DNA from: [Clostridium] scindens ATCC 35704
Lineage (GTDB): Bacteria > Bacillota > Clostridia > Lachnospirales > Lachnospiraceae
NCBI RefSeq assembly: GCF_004295125.1
Contig: NZ_CP036170.1
Location: 2,978,501-3,042,500, forward strand
DNA: 64,000 nucleotides
Reading direction: 5' to 3'
The notes under the pieces are model-generated. The model saw nothing but the letters and a program-made list of their open reading frames with translations. It did not search any database and had not been told where the DNA came from. Position numbers and translations under genes: made by a program. Positions 34,587 through 42,314 of the stretch are shown here, piece after piece (the stretch's first letter is position 1; every line of letters begins with the position of its first letter).

Positions 34587-36295
34587 CTTCCACTCCCCCT
34601 TAACTGCCGGTATCGGTTCAGGCAGGCGTAGATCTCCTGCTTTCTTGGAATCGCCAGATTTCCTGCCACGCAGCCGCCTTCGCTTAATACGTCAAGCCCC
34701 TGCGCTGCAAGCCTCCGATTCATCTCTTCAATGGCCTGTCCCAGGGTCTTCTTGCCGTCAAACAATTCTTCCTCCAGATATCTTACGATATTCCCCAGGC
34801 TGGTCAGCTGCTCTGAATCCACCAGCTGCTCTACATATCTCAAATCAATGGTTTCATGGTTCAGCATCACGCCGTCCCTGCCTAATGTCTTTAACTTGAC
34901 TCTTCCTTTGCTCCTGATGCCCGGATTGCTTCTGACCATGCGCTCAAAGGAAGGCCGCGCCGGCTTCTCTTCCGGCAGCATTAGTTTCGGATACTCTTTG
35001 GCCGCGTCTTTTGCAAGAGCGGTAATCTCTTTTGGCACGTACCGGTCCATCTGCACTACCTGGTCAGCCACTTCAAAATATGCCCCGGAACTTCCAGCCA
35101 CAATGACCGTGGATATCCCGAATATTTCATACAGATCCCTCACTCGCTCAATAAAAGGGGTGATAGGCTCCATATCCCGGTGGATGACTCTCTGCATCAG
35201 TTCGTCCCGCACCATGAAGTTGGTGGCGCTGGTATCTTCATCGATCAAGAATGTCCTGGCTCCCGCTTCCAGGCCCTCCACTACATTGGCGGCCTGTGAA
35301 GTACTTCCGCTGGCATCCTCCGTCTCAAAGGAAGCGGTATTTTTGCCGTTTGGAAGATCGCTTATGAACATGGAGATATCCGTCTGCTTAATGCTTCTTC
35401 CATCTTCCGCCCGTATTTTAAGCGCAGTATCTTCGGTAACTACATACTCCCTGCCGTCTCCGGCGATATGCGGATATACGCCTGTTTCCAGAGCCTTTAA
35501 AAGCGTAGATTTCCCGTGATATCCTCCGCCTACGATCAGTGTTACCCCTTTTCGGATTCCCATCCCCGTAATCCTTCCCCTATTGGGAAGATCCAGGGTC
35601 ACTTCCATCGAAGAAGGAGATACGAAAGGTATCCCTCCCTTCATCGGACGCTGGGATACTCCGGATTCCCTTGGCAGTACCGATCCGTTTGCGATAAATG
35701 CCACCAGGCCCATCTCATCAAGATGGCTTCGAATATAAGCCTGGTCAACGGATAATTCCATGACCCTTCTTGCCTTTTCCGGATCCAGACTGGGGTAGCA
35801 CAAAGCCTTGTCCACGCAAGGCGGCAGATAATCATACAAGATCTTAATCAGTTCCCTGGCATTGATGGTCCTTCCATTTGCCGGAAAGCCTACCTCGAAT
35901 CGTACTGTCACCTCCCCGCTTCTTTCATCAACCTTGCAGGCAGTTCTCTCCAGGACTTCCTGTCCGCATCTGGAGATGGATATGACGCCGCTTTTCCCGG
36001 AACCTTTGGCCTGATAAGAATAATGCTCCGTCTGCCTCCAGAAATTCCGGGTCAGATAATCCTGCAGCGCGATCCGCTTATGCTTCTTGTCATACAGTTC
36101 CTTTGGAAAGGCAGCAGCCTTTCCCGGCACTTTGACGCTTAATCTGGATGGCGCAGCGAAAGGATCGCCCTGCACATGGTCTATGGACAGCACATATTTG
36201 CCAAACTGGTATGCGCCCCTTGTATCTTTGTAGGCCGGATAACTCCGGTGGTCTATTCGTTCCAATAACCGTCTTAAATCTTCTGCTGTCTTCAT
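34583..36295 (-). CDS. Predicted ABC-class ATPase (COG3044)
   Basis: A 570-residue soluble protein. The central P-loop is GGGYHGKST (256-264); a later IDEDTSATNFMVRDELMQ segment (about 352-369) looks like an ABC Walker B with acidic pair, and VEGLEAGARTFL just before it sits where a signature helix is expected. There is no membrane domain. COG3044 proteins are uncharacterised; older database labels linking them to isopentenyl-diphosphate isomerase have no sequence basis. Its coupling to rsmD by a 4-base overlap hints at a ribosome or RNA role (inference). Confidence 0.85.
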   Translation of the reverse strand: MKTAEDLRRLLERIDHRSYPAYKDTRGAYQFGKYVLSIDHVQGDPFAAPSRLSVKVPGKAAAFPKELYDKKHKRIALQDYLTRNFWRQTEHYSYQAKGSGKSGVISISRCGQEVLERTACKVDERSGEVTVRFEVGFPANGRTINARELIKILYDYLPPCVDKALCYPSLDPEKARRVMELSVDQAYIRSHLDEMGLVAFIANGSVLPRESGVSQRPMKGGIPFVSPSSMEVTLDLPNRGRITGMGIRKGVTLIVGGGYHGKSTLLKALETGVYPHIAGDGREYVVTEDTALKIRAEDGRSIKQTDISMFISDLPNGKNTASFETEDASGSTSQAANVVEGLEAGARTFLIDEDTSATNFMVRDELMQRVIHRDMEPITPFIERVRDLYEIFGISTVIVAGSSGAYFEVADQVVQMDRYVPKEITALAKDAAKEYPKLMLPEEKPARPSFERMVRSNPGIRSKGRVKLKTLGRDGVMLNHETIDLRYVEQLVDSEQLTSLGNIVRYLEEELFDGKKTLGQAIEEMNRRLAAQGLDVLSEGGCVAGNLAIPRKQEIYACLNRYRQLRGSGR

Positions 36296-36328
36296 CTGCC
36301 ACTGTTCTCCTACTCTATAAATCCAATC

Positions 36329-36865
36329 TTATAAATCCACGATTCTGGCTCTGTGGTGGATGGAAGGAAGGAACTTGTTCAACAGATCCTTCGTCTTGAA
36401 TTTTAAGTGACTGGTATTGATACCCGGGTTGCATCCGAACCATTCTGCCTCAGCCACTTCTTTATCCACGATAACCTGCACATAGTCGTCTTCATCCATC
36501 AGAAGCCCTGCCACGCTTGCTGAGCCTGGCGTCGTCCCTAAATGCTCCATCATCTTTTCCGGCGGCGCGAAAGACATATGGGATACCCCCAGCTTCTTGC
36601 TGAAAGATGCCGTGTCAAACGCCTTGTCCGCAGGCATTACCAGCAGAAAGAAGGTCGTCTTTTTCTGGTTGCATAAAAATACGTTTTTGCGGATCTGAGT
36701 GCCGATGGCTTTATCGATTGCCGCGCATTCTTCCATGGAAGCCGCCGGATCATTGTCCACCTGCTCGTATGGTATCTTTAACTTGTCCAGCGTGTCATAC
36801 ATCTTTCTTTCCAATGGCATTCTTTCATCTGTCGGAGCCGATGTCCTGATTTCACTGATATACAT
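36329..36865 (-). CDS. Prolyl-tRNA-editing protein ProX (YbaK/EbsC-like)
   Basis: A 178-residue stand-alone editing-domain protein of the ProXp-ala/PrdX type, expected to remove Ala from mischarged tRNA-Pro. The N-terminal half has YDTLDKLKIPYEQVDNDPAA and ECAAIDKAIGTQIRKNVFL; the C-terminal half has GTTPGSASVAGLLMDED and GCNPGINTSHLKFKTKDLL, typical of ProX. It differs from the YbaK at 10006-10491, so the genome carries two types of tRNA-Pro proofreading. Own promoter at 36905-36933; GGAGG is 11 bases before the ATG. Confidence 0.88.
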   Translation of the reverse strand: MYISEIRTSAPTDERMPLERKMYDTLDKLKIPYEQVDNDPAASMEECAAIDKAIGTQIRKNVFLCNQKKTTFFLLVMPADKAFDTASFSKKLGVSHMSFAPPEKMMEHLGTTPGSASVAGLLMDEDDYVQVIVDKEVAEAEWFGCNPGINTSHLKFKTKDLLNKFLPSIHHRARIVDL

Positions 36866-36904
36866 TTTCTTCTTCCTCCATTATCCTATTGTCCTATTTT
36901 AAAC

Positions 36905-36933
36905 ATTATAGCGAATCCTTGACGCCTTTGCAA
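36905..36933 (-). promoter_or_regulatory. Promoter of the ProX gene
   Basis: Minus-strand TTGCAA (36928-36933), 17 bases, TATAAT (36905-36910). It overlaps the divergent maf promoter almost completely. Confidence 0.65.
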
Positions 36934-36947
36934 ATCCTTCGCATAAT
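36919..36947 (+). promoter_or_regulatory. Promoter of maf
   Basis: TTGACG (36919-36924), 17 bases, CATAAT (36942-36947). Its likely start site falls at the beginning of the inverted repeat 36953-36987. Confidence 0.6.
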
Positions 36948-36952
36948 ACAAT

Positions 36953-36987
36953 GTGCATATTATATCATATTCTGCTATAATATGCAC
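36953..36987. repeat. 12-bp inverted repeat at the maf transcription start
   Basis: GTGCATATTATA (36953-36964) is the exact reverse complement of TATAATATGCAC (36976-36987), 11 bases apart. It could be an operator or a 5' hairpin of the maf mRNA. It ends 33 bases before the GGAG of maf. Confidence 0.8.
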
Positions 36988-37031
36988 AAAGGAATCAAAA
37001 TAAAGGAATTAAAATAAAAGGAGAATCATCA

Positions 37032-37622
37032 ATGAAATACATTTTAGCCTCGGCATCCCCCAGAAGAAAAGAATTGTTAGAGCAGGCAGGATTCCGTTTT
37101 CAGGTCATCCCTTCCTCAGTAGAAGAAAAGATCACAAAAGACGCGCCTTCGGAAATCGTCATGGAACTGGCTTCCCAGAAGGCACGTGATGTATATGAAC
37201 ATTATGGGGATGCAGACTGCGTGGTGATCGGCGCGGATACCATCGTCGCATACAACGGGGAAATTCTCGGAAAGCCCGCCACTCAGTCAGAAGCCTATGA
37301 TATGCTGGCCATGCTGGCAGATCGGACCCATCAGGTCTATACCGGCGTCTCTTTGATCATGGCCAAAGGAGGCCAGGTCCATACCCGTACCTTCTTTGAA
37401 GCCACTGATGTCACCTTCTATCCGATCAGCAAGGAGGACCTGCGTTCTTATGCAGAGACAGGGGATTCCTTAGACAAGGCGGGAGCCTACGGCATCCAGG
37501 GGCCTTTTGCCATTCATGTCAAATGCATCCGGGGAGACTATAACAATGTAGTAGGCCTTCCCGTCAGCAGGCTCTATCAGGAACTGCTCCGGGAGTACGT
37601 ATCTCCTTTGTCACTTCCATAA
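37032..37622 (+). CDS. maf: Maf family nucleotide pyrophosphatase
   Basis: A 196-residue house-cleaning enzyme that hydrolyses dTTP, UTP or modified nucleotides, linked in Bacillus to septum control. Signatures are ILASASPRRKELLEQAG (4-20), VVIGADTIVAYNGEILGKP (about 66-84), THQVYTGVSL (about 101-110), and GDSLDKAGAYGIQG (about 144-157). The start at 37032 follows GGAG by 8 bases. Its last 46 bases overlap the 3' end of the convergent unknown gene at 37577-38380. Confidence 0.95.
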   Translation: MKYILASASPRRKELLEQAGFRFQVIPSSVEEKITKDAPSEIVMELASQKARDVYEHYGDADCVVIGADTIVAYNGEILGKPATQSEAYDMLAMLADRTHQVYTGVSLIMAKGGQVHTRTFFEATDVTFYPISKEDLRSYAETGDSLDKAGAYGIQGPFAIHVKCIRGDYNNVVGLPVSRLYQELLREYVSPLSLP

Positions 37623-38380
37623 TCGTAGTTTTTTTTGGAAGGGCTCTTCCATCCTGAGGAGATCTGCCGCCGCAGGTCTGTATCATACCTTTGCGGCGGC
37701 TTGATATCCAGCATTTTATGCATCACATCATTGGCGTTGGCGTAATTAAAGGATTCCGTATCCATAATCTGACGCTGTGCGCCTTCCCAGTCATATGCTT
37801 CTCCTGTTTTCTGATATTTGCGGCGATAATATGCTATGTCGCTGATGACCCTGCCTTTTTGATCTTCTTCCAGCACGTTCCACTGGCTCACAAAATTCCC
37901 ATGGATATCTACAATAAATTCCGCATGGAAATCCGGCGCCAGGCGCTTTTTATTTTCCCTGCCTTTCGCATACCTTTTGTAATCGGAATCGGACGGGTAT
38001 TTATTGTGAAGCCGGGCAGGCTCCCGAAGCAGTCTTTGCCCTCCCAGCCCTCCTTCAACTGCCGGCTTATGCACGTATAATTCCAGAGCCTCTTCATCCG
38101 TCATTCCAGGCTTCTTAAAGCGCCCTCTGATATAGCGGATATTGTGGCGGTCGATGTACATACGGAACTGATGCAGCATCCGTGCCTGCGTCACATTCTT
38201 AAGCCCCATGATTCCCTGTTCGCCGCAATAGGCACGGACGCTTTCCGCATAATGTCCGAACGCTTCGCTGTGAGGAGGCGTATTCTTGTCAAACACGAAT
38301 CCCTGCCCCAGCTGCAGCATGCCATGGATATCCAGATATCCGCCGCATTTTCGCAGCAGTTCCATAGGATCCAGATACAT
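37577..38380 (-). CDS. Unrecognised 267-residue soluble protein
   Basis: No family is identified with confidence; a relation to the DUF3114 proteins is possible from memory only. The protein is basic, without signal peptide or membrane span. Segments that look conserved are HSEAFGHYAESVRAYCGEQG, RMYIDRHNIRYIRGRFKKPG, and EFIVDIHGNFVSQWNVLEED; the last 30 residues are polar and probably disordered (SGWKSPSKKNYDYGSDKGD). The ATG at 38380 follows GGAGG by 7 bases, better than 38386. The 3' end overlaps convergent maf by 46 bases, and the CDF transporter diverges 79 bases away. Confidence 0.7.
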   Translation of the reverse strand: MYLDPMELLRKCGGYLDIHGMLQLGQGFVFDKNTPPHSEAFGHYAESVRAYCGEQGIMGLKNVTQARMLHQFRMYIDRHNIRYIRGRFKKPGMTDEEALELYVHKPAVEGGLGGQRLLREPARLHNKYPSDSDYKRYAKGRENKKRLAPDFHAEFIVDIHGNFVSQWNVLEEDQKGRVISDIAYYRRKYQKTGEAYDWEGAQRQIMDTESFNYANANDVMHKMLDIKPPQRYDTDLRRQISSGWKSPSKKNYDYGSDKGDTYSRSSS

Positions 38381-38459
38381 ACTCATTCCTCCCGTTCTGT
38401 CCTTGCAGCGTTTTTCTTCCTATGTTATTATATTCCATAGCAAAAAAAGGAGAATGATC

Positions 38460-39383
38460 ATGCACTCAAGCCAGTTAAAGCAAAAATCCGAAAAATCAGC
38501 CTTAAAAATATCCCTGACCGGCAGCACCGTCTTCGTTGGACTGGAATTGCTCATGGCAATCTATACCAGTTCCCAGGCTGTCCTTCTGGATGCCGTCTAC
38601 GACGGCGTGGAACTTTTGATGATCTTCGTATCCTTGTCTCTGGTTCCCTTGCTTTATAAGCCTTCCAACGAAAGCCGCCCCTTTGGCTATCTGCAGATTG
38701 AATCCCTGTTTGTCGTCGTAAGGGGCGCCATCATGGTTGCCGTAACCGTAGGCCTGATTGTAAATAATATCCAGATCATCCTTCACGGTGGCCGGCACGT
38801 GAACTTTTCCGCAGTGGCTTATTTTGAACTTGCTGCTACCGTGATCAGTTTTATCGTCATCCTTCTTTTAAGGCGTATGAACGCGGATCTTACTTCGCCT
38901 ATCGTCACCATGGAGATTCAGGAATGGAAGATTGACGCGGTGGCATCCTTAGGGATGTCTGCCGCTTTCTTTCTCCCTCTGATCATCCAGGCCGAATGGT
39001 TTGTTCCCCTTACCAAATATCTCGACCAGGCCATCGCCATCATCCTTTCCATCTTCATGCTCCCGGTGCCGGTACGCGCCGTGACAACCGGCCTTAGAGA
39101 CCTGTTCCTTCTGCCGCCCGAAGAAGAGACGGTGCAGAATATCAAAGACATTATAACGCCGATACTGGATGCCTACGGCTACGACAAGCTCTACTTCGAC
39201 ATCGTTCGGACAGGGCGTAAATTATGGATCAGCGTCTATATTACTTTTGACCGCGATGAGGTCTCCATCTCCCGGTTCCGCATCGTGCAGAAATTCATCA
39301 TACAGGCCCTCTCCAAAGAGTACCAGGATTTTTATTTCGAACTGCTTCCTGACATTGAATACAATGACGAGACGGAAGTCTAA
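38460..39383 (+). CDS. Cation diffusion facilitator family transporter
   Basis: A 307-residue CDF protein with about six membrane spans and a C-terminal cytosolic domain (about 210-300). The first metal-site motif is DAVYD (Asp-x3-Asp) in TM2; the TM5 site reads EWKID, with Glu in place of the usual His or Asp of (H/D)xxxD. That replacement leaves the metal unclear. The ATG at 38460 follows GGAG by 7 bases; an open frame continues upstream to 38286 but overlaps the divergent gene. Exports Zn, Fe, Mn or similar ions (family knowledge). Confidence 0.87.
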   Translation: MHSSQLKQKSEKSALKISLTGSTVFVGLELLMAIYTSSQAVLLDAVYDGVELLMIFVSLSLVPLLYKPSNESRPFGYLQIESLFVVVRGAIMVAVTVGLIVNNIQIILHGGRHVNFSAVAYFELAATVISFIVILLLRRMNADLTSPIVTMEIQEWKIDAVASLGMSAAFFLPLIIQAEWFVPLTKYLDQAIAIILSIFMLPVPVRAVTTGLRDLFLLPPEEETVQNIKDIITPILDAYGYDKLYFDIVRTGRKLWISVYITFDRDEVSISRFRIVQKFIIQALSKEYQDFYFELLPDIEYNDETEV

Positions 39384-39398
39384 GGAAATGACGGAATC

Positions 39399-39575
39399 CT
39401 AGGCGGATTTTTGGCCTTTTTCACAGTACTTTTTTACTGCCGTGCTGATAGACTCTTTCATGATCGCCATCAATTCATCTACCTGCCTTTTCGTTACAGT
39501 CAGCGGCGGGATCATCCGGTTCACCTTGTCTCCAATGGCTGTGATCAAGGCATGCCTGCTCAGCACCTCATGCTT
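39399..39575 (-). pseudogene. C-terminal remnant of a class-III aminotransferase
   Basis: The minus strand encodes 58 residues ending in TAG at 39399-39401: HALITAIGDKVNRMIPPLTV followed by TKRQVDELMAIMKESISTAV and KKYCEKGQKSA. This matches the C-terminal tail of acetylornithine/ornithine-type aminotransferases, where N-R-x-x-P-P-L-x-x-T/T-K is conserved. An in-frame TAA at 39576-39578 precedes it; there is no start, no PLP lysine and none of the rest of the 400-residue enzyme. Region 39384-39606 otherwise holds nothing. Confidence 0.75.
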
Positions 39576-39606
39576 TTACTCAGGTCATTGTCCAGAATCC
39601 AAATAC

Positions 39607-39639
39607 AAAAAGGGCGCCGTATCCATGATACGACACCCT
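39607..39639 (-). terminator. Terminator after the CmpB-type membrane protein gene
   Basis: Stem 39611-39623 with 39627-39639. On the plus strand there are two C/A mismatches; in minus-strand RNA both become G-U pairs, which shows the working strand. CCCTTTTT follows. Confidence 0.8.
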
Positions 39640-39691
39640 CGCCTTTAACGCTTCCAGTATATACTCCCATTTCTGAAAGGTCAATACTTTT

Positions 39692-40288
39692 TTATGATTC
39701 TTTGGAAAACAGGCTTCTGAAACTGTCTTTCAGTTCCCAGACCTTGTCCGGGATGTCATCCTTCTTCTCTTGATACATGGTATGGAAGAAGTCGCAGATA
39801 TACAATGCGATAATAAGCGTTCCGCCAATTCTTCCGGCAATGACCGGAATGGCATCCACCAGATCTACCACAACGTTATGCAGGAAGAAAAACAGCATAA
39901 GCGTATAGAATCCCCAGGCTATCGAACTTTCCATACAGATAATTCCTTTATAATTGCACGGCTTCTCCTTGTAATCCCACCAGATCTCACCGAATATCTT
40001 ATTCATGATCAATGCGGTCAGAAATTCGATAGCCGTAGCCAGCACCATTCCCAGAACGAACAGCGTGAAAGGATTCTGGCTGTATGGCCGTAATACAAAG
40101 AATACCGTCAGCGCCCCTACTCCATATATCGGGCAGTAAGGCCCTTTTGCAAATCCTCTGTTGGTCAGCTTGCGATTACAGACTGACATATAGATAGATT
40201 CCACAATCCAGCCCATAATGCTATAGACCAGAAACCAAAGCACCACATGATAAGCACTCCATCCAAATATCACCTTGTTCCACCACAT
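39692..40288 (-). CDS. CmpB-type (DUF1113) putative ABC-transporter permease
   Basis: A 198-residue membrane protein with five likely spans. The hallmarks are SIMGWIVESIYMSVCNRKLTN (about 23-43), RGFAKGPYCPIYGVGAL (about 44-60) and the YKEKPCNYKGIICMESSIAWG motif (about 106-126). Such proteins are labelled putative ABC transporter permeases, but no ATPase partner is adjacent and the function is unproven. A terminator ends the transcript at 39607-39639. Confidence 0.85.
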   Translation of the reverse strand: MWWNKVIFGWSAYHVVLWFLVYSIMGWIVESIYMSVCNRKLTNRGFAKGPYCPIYGVGALTVFFVLRPYSQNPFTLFVLGMVLATAIEFLTALIMNKIFGEIWWDYKEKPCNYKGIICMESSIAWGFYTLMLFFFLHNVVVDLVDAIPVIAGRIGGTLIIALYICDFFHTMYQEKKDDIPDKVWELKDSFRSLFSKES

Positions 40289-40344
40289 AATAGTCTCCTT
40301 ATAGAAAAAACGTGCAACGATAGGAAACGCAATTTCCTATTACA

Positions 40345-40380
40345 TAAAAATAGAGTGTTGAATCGTCCAACACTCTATTT
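40345..40380 (-). terminator. Terminator of rpsU
   Basis: A perfect 13-bp stem (40348-40360 with 40368-40380), 7-base loop and CTATTTTTAT on the minus strand, 11 bases after the rpsU stop. A second, 8-bp hairpin (40320-40327 with 40333-40340) follows. Confidence 0.88.
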
Positions 40381-40390
40381 ATTGCACATA

Positions 40391-40567
40391 TTAGTTATAC
40401 TTACGTTTTCTAGCAGCTTCAGATTTTTTCTTACGTCTTACGCTTGGCTTTTCGTAATGTTCTCTCTTACGAATCTCCTGCTGAATGCCAGCTTTCGCAC
40501 AGTTTCTTTTGAATCTGCGTAAAGCGCTATCTAACGTCTCGTTCTCTTTAACGATTACATTTGACAT
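40391..40567 (-). CDS. rpsU: 30S ribosomal protein S21
   Basis: A 58-residue protein beginning [19 protein letters not shown] and ending [13 protein letters not shown], the full S21 pattern with its basic arginine/lysine-rich tail ([15 protein letters not shown]). It binds 16S rRNA at the platform and helps start translation. AGGTG lies 7-8 bases before the ATG. It is a single-gene unit: promoter at 40646-40673, terminator at 40345-40380. Confidence 0.97.
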   Translation of the reverse strand: MSNVIVKENETLDSALRRFKRNCAKAGIQQEIRKREHYEKPSVRRKKKSEAARKRKYN

Positions 40568-40645
40568 AGTCTCACACCTAACCTCCCTCCAGTCCTATAT
40601 TGTGCATCATACGACTGTTCGGGTATTTTTATTGCACTACATAAG

Positions 40646-40673
40646 ATTATAGCACATATTTCCTCTACGTCAA
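40646..40673 (-). promoter_or_regulatory. Promoter of rpsU
   Basis: Minus-strand TTGACG (40668-40673), 16 bases, TATAAT (40646-40651). The -35 lies in the last codons of the APC permease gene (Ile-Leu-Thr-stop). Confidence 0.7.
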
Positions 40674-42029
40674 TATTTTTTCATCATTTTCCACGATATT
40701 ATTTACTGACTTCCGTTTGCTGACTGCCATATAGACCGGGAGGCCGATCAGCGTCACTGCGATACTGCCTGCGGACAGCAGCGTTGACTGCAGCCCGGAC
40801 ATGAATATCTGGTTAATGATCACGTAGATTCCGCTTACGATCGCGATCAATGGCACCACCGGATACAGCGGTACTTTATAAGTCCTGACCGCATCAGGAC
40901 GGTCTTTTCTCAGTTTCATAACGCCGACAAAGGTAAGCGTATAGAAGGTCCAGCTGGAAAATACGGCAAGGTCCGTCAGCAGGTTGAACTGCCCGCTGAT
41001 TGCATAAATGCAGCTGATTCCTCCTACCAGGATGATGGAGTTGGTTGGAACCTGCGCCTTATTCAGCCTTGCCAGAGATTTGCTGAAGGGGAAATTGCCT
41101 TCCTCCGCCAGGGAATATGCCACTCTGGAGCCGGATAATACAAATCCGTTGCAGGCGCCAAACACGGATATCATGATGCCGACGGAAACGATCTTGCCTC
41201 CCACATCTCCGAAGATCTTCAGGGCTACTGCAGAAGCAGGCGCTGTCATTCCCGCCAGCTCGTTTGCCGGAAGAACCCAGAGGTAAGAGATGTTGATAAT
41301 AAAGTAGACGCCCATGATCACGGATACGCCGCCAACGATTGCAATGGGAAGATCCCTTCCCGGATTCTTCATCTCCCCGGCAATGGCGCCTACATTGGTC
41401 CAGCCTTCAAAAGCAAACAGGATGGCAACCATCAGCTGTCCAAGGACAACCGCCGGGCTAAGTCCGTCTCCCACCATCGGCGTAAAGATCGGGTTCGCCC
41501 CGCCACCTTTTACGAATCCGAATATCATCAGCAGAATCAAAGGAATCAATTTGCAGACGGTAAAGATGATCTGCACGCTGCCGCCTACCTTTGAGCCCAG
41601 GCTATTTAAAAAGATGATCAGGATAATAATGCCAATCGCAAGGGGCACCGTGAAGCCATCGCCGATAAACAGTGCCGCCTGCTGGGCGCATACAACTGCC
41701 AGGGCAGACGTCATGGCCGGGTAGAACAATATGGTCTGTACCCATCCTGCCAGGAATCCTACCACCGGATTGTAGATTTCTTCCAGATACGCCACCATTC
41801 CTCCGGTCTTTGGAATCATGATAGCCACCTCCGCGAAGGTAAGCGCCGCCGCAATGCTTGCAAGCCCGGTGATGATCCAGGCAATCATGCCGAGTCCCGG
41901 CGCCCCTCCTGTAGCTGTGTAGATGGCCTGCGGCTTAAAAAACACGCCGGAGCCGATGACGCAGCCAACCACGATCGCCATGGCAGTCGCAACGCCCAGA
42001 TTCTTCTTCAGTCCCTTCTTTTCTTCCAT
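40665..42029 (-). CDS. APC family amino acid permease
   Basis: A 454-residue amino acid-polyamine-organocation transporter with 12 predicted spans. It opens KKNLGVATAMAIVVGCVIGSGVFF, the Gly-x-x-x-Gly-x-Gly-Ile/Val-Phe substrate loop of TM1, and has AFEGWTNVGAIAGEMKNPGRDLP (about 225-247, TM6 region) as in the LAT/SteT-like branch. The ATG at 42029 follows GGAG by 9 bases. It is controlled by a glycine riboswitch (42113-42250) with terminator, so glycine or a related small amino acid is the probable substrate or signal (inference). Confidence 0.92.
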   Translation of the reverse strand: MEEKKGLKKNLGVATAMAIVVGCVIGSGVFFKPQAIYTATGGAPGLGMIAWIITGLASIAAALTFAEVAIMIPKTGGMVAYLEEIYNPVVGFLAGWVQTILFYPAMTSALAVVCAQQAALFIGDGFTVPLAIGIIILIIFLNSLGSKVGGSVQIIFTVCKLIPLILLMIFGFVKGGGANPIFTPMVGDGLSPAVVLGQLMVAILFAFEGWTNVGAIAGEMKNPGRDLPIAIVGGVSVIMGVYFIINISYLWVLPANELAGMTAPASAVALKIFGDVGGKIVSVGIMISVFGACNGFVLSGSRVAYSLAEEGNFPFSKSLARLNKAQVPTNSIILVGGISCIYAISGQFNLLTDLAVFSSWTFYTLTFVGVMKLRKDRPDAVRTYKVPLYPVVPLIAIVSGIYVIINQIFMSGLQSTLLSAGSIAVTLIGLPVYMAVSKRKSVNNIVENDEKILT

Positions 42030-42072
42030 AACTCTTATCTCCTTTGCTTCCTTTTTGAATATTTTTTCAGAT

Positions 42073-42116
42073 AAAAAGAGGGTACAAGACACGCATATAA
42101 TGGTCCTGTACCCTCT
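42073..42116 (-). terminator. Riboswitch-controlled terminator before the APC permease
   Basis: Stem 42077-42090 with 42103-42116, 14 pairs with one G-U in minus-strand RNA, 12-base loop, then CTTTTTATC. Its 5' arm shares four bases (42113-42116) with the closing P1 helix of the second aptamer. Confidence 0.87.
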
Positions 42117-42250
42117 GTATTTTTACCTGAAAGTTTTACTTCTACGGTGGCCTTATCGAAAAGGCTCTTTCCAGAGTCCCATCCATAGCGGGTATTGGCA
42201 CCTGAAAGTTTCTCAGAGCGGTTAGGAGCCTCTCTGATTGCTTCATCGGT
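42113..42250 (-). promoter_or_regulatory. Tandem glycine riboswitch
   Basis: Minus strand. The second aptamer (42176 to 42113) opens CTCTGGAAAGAGCC, continues GGCCACCGTAGAAGTAAAA and ends CTTTCAGGTAAAAATACAGAG; CTCTG pairs with CAGAG (P1) and GAAAG with CTTTC. The first aptamer (about 42250 to 42177) has CAGAGAGGCTCC and ACTTTCAGGTGCC, joined to the second by GGATGGGACTCTGG, close to the known GGACUCUGG linker. These features match the glycine riboswitch class. Region 42030-42384 also contains the promoter at 42315-42343 and no gene. Confidence 0.88.
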
Positions 42251-42314
42251 TTTCCGTGTGCTAACATACGGAAATCTTCCTCGCTACTTCATCTGGCAAT
42301 ATTCATTTGTAAAT

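Noticed and set aside
34583-36295. Isopentenyl-diphosphate isomerase function for the ABC-class ATPase
   Set aside because: No isomerase motif is present; the P-loop and Walker B-like segments show an ATPase.
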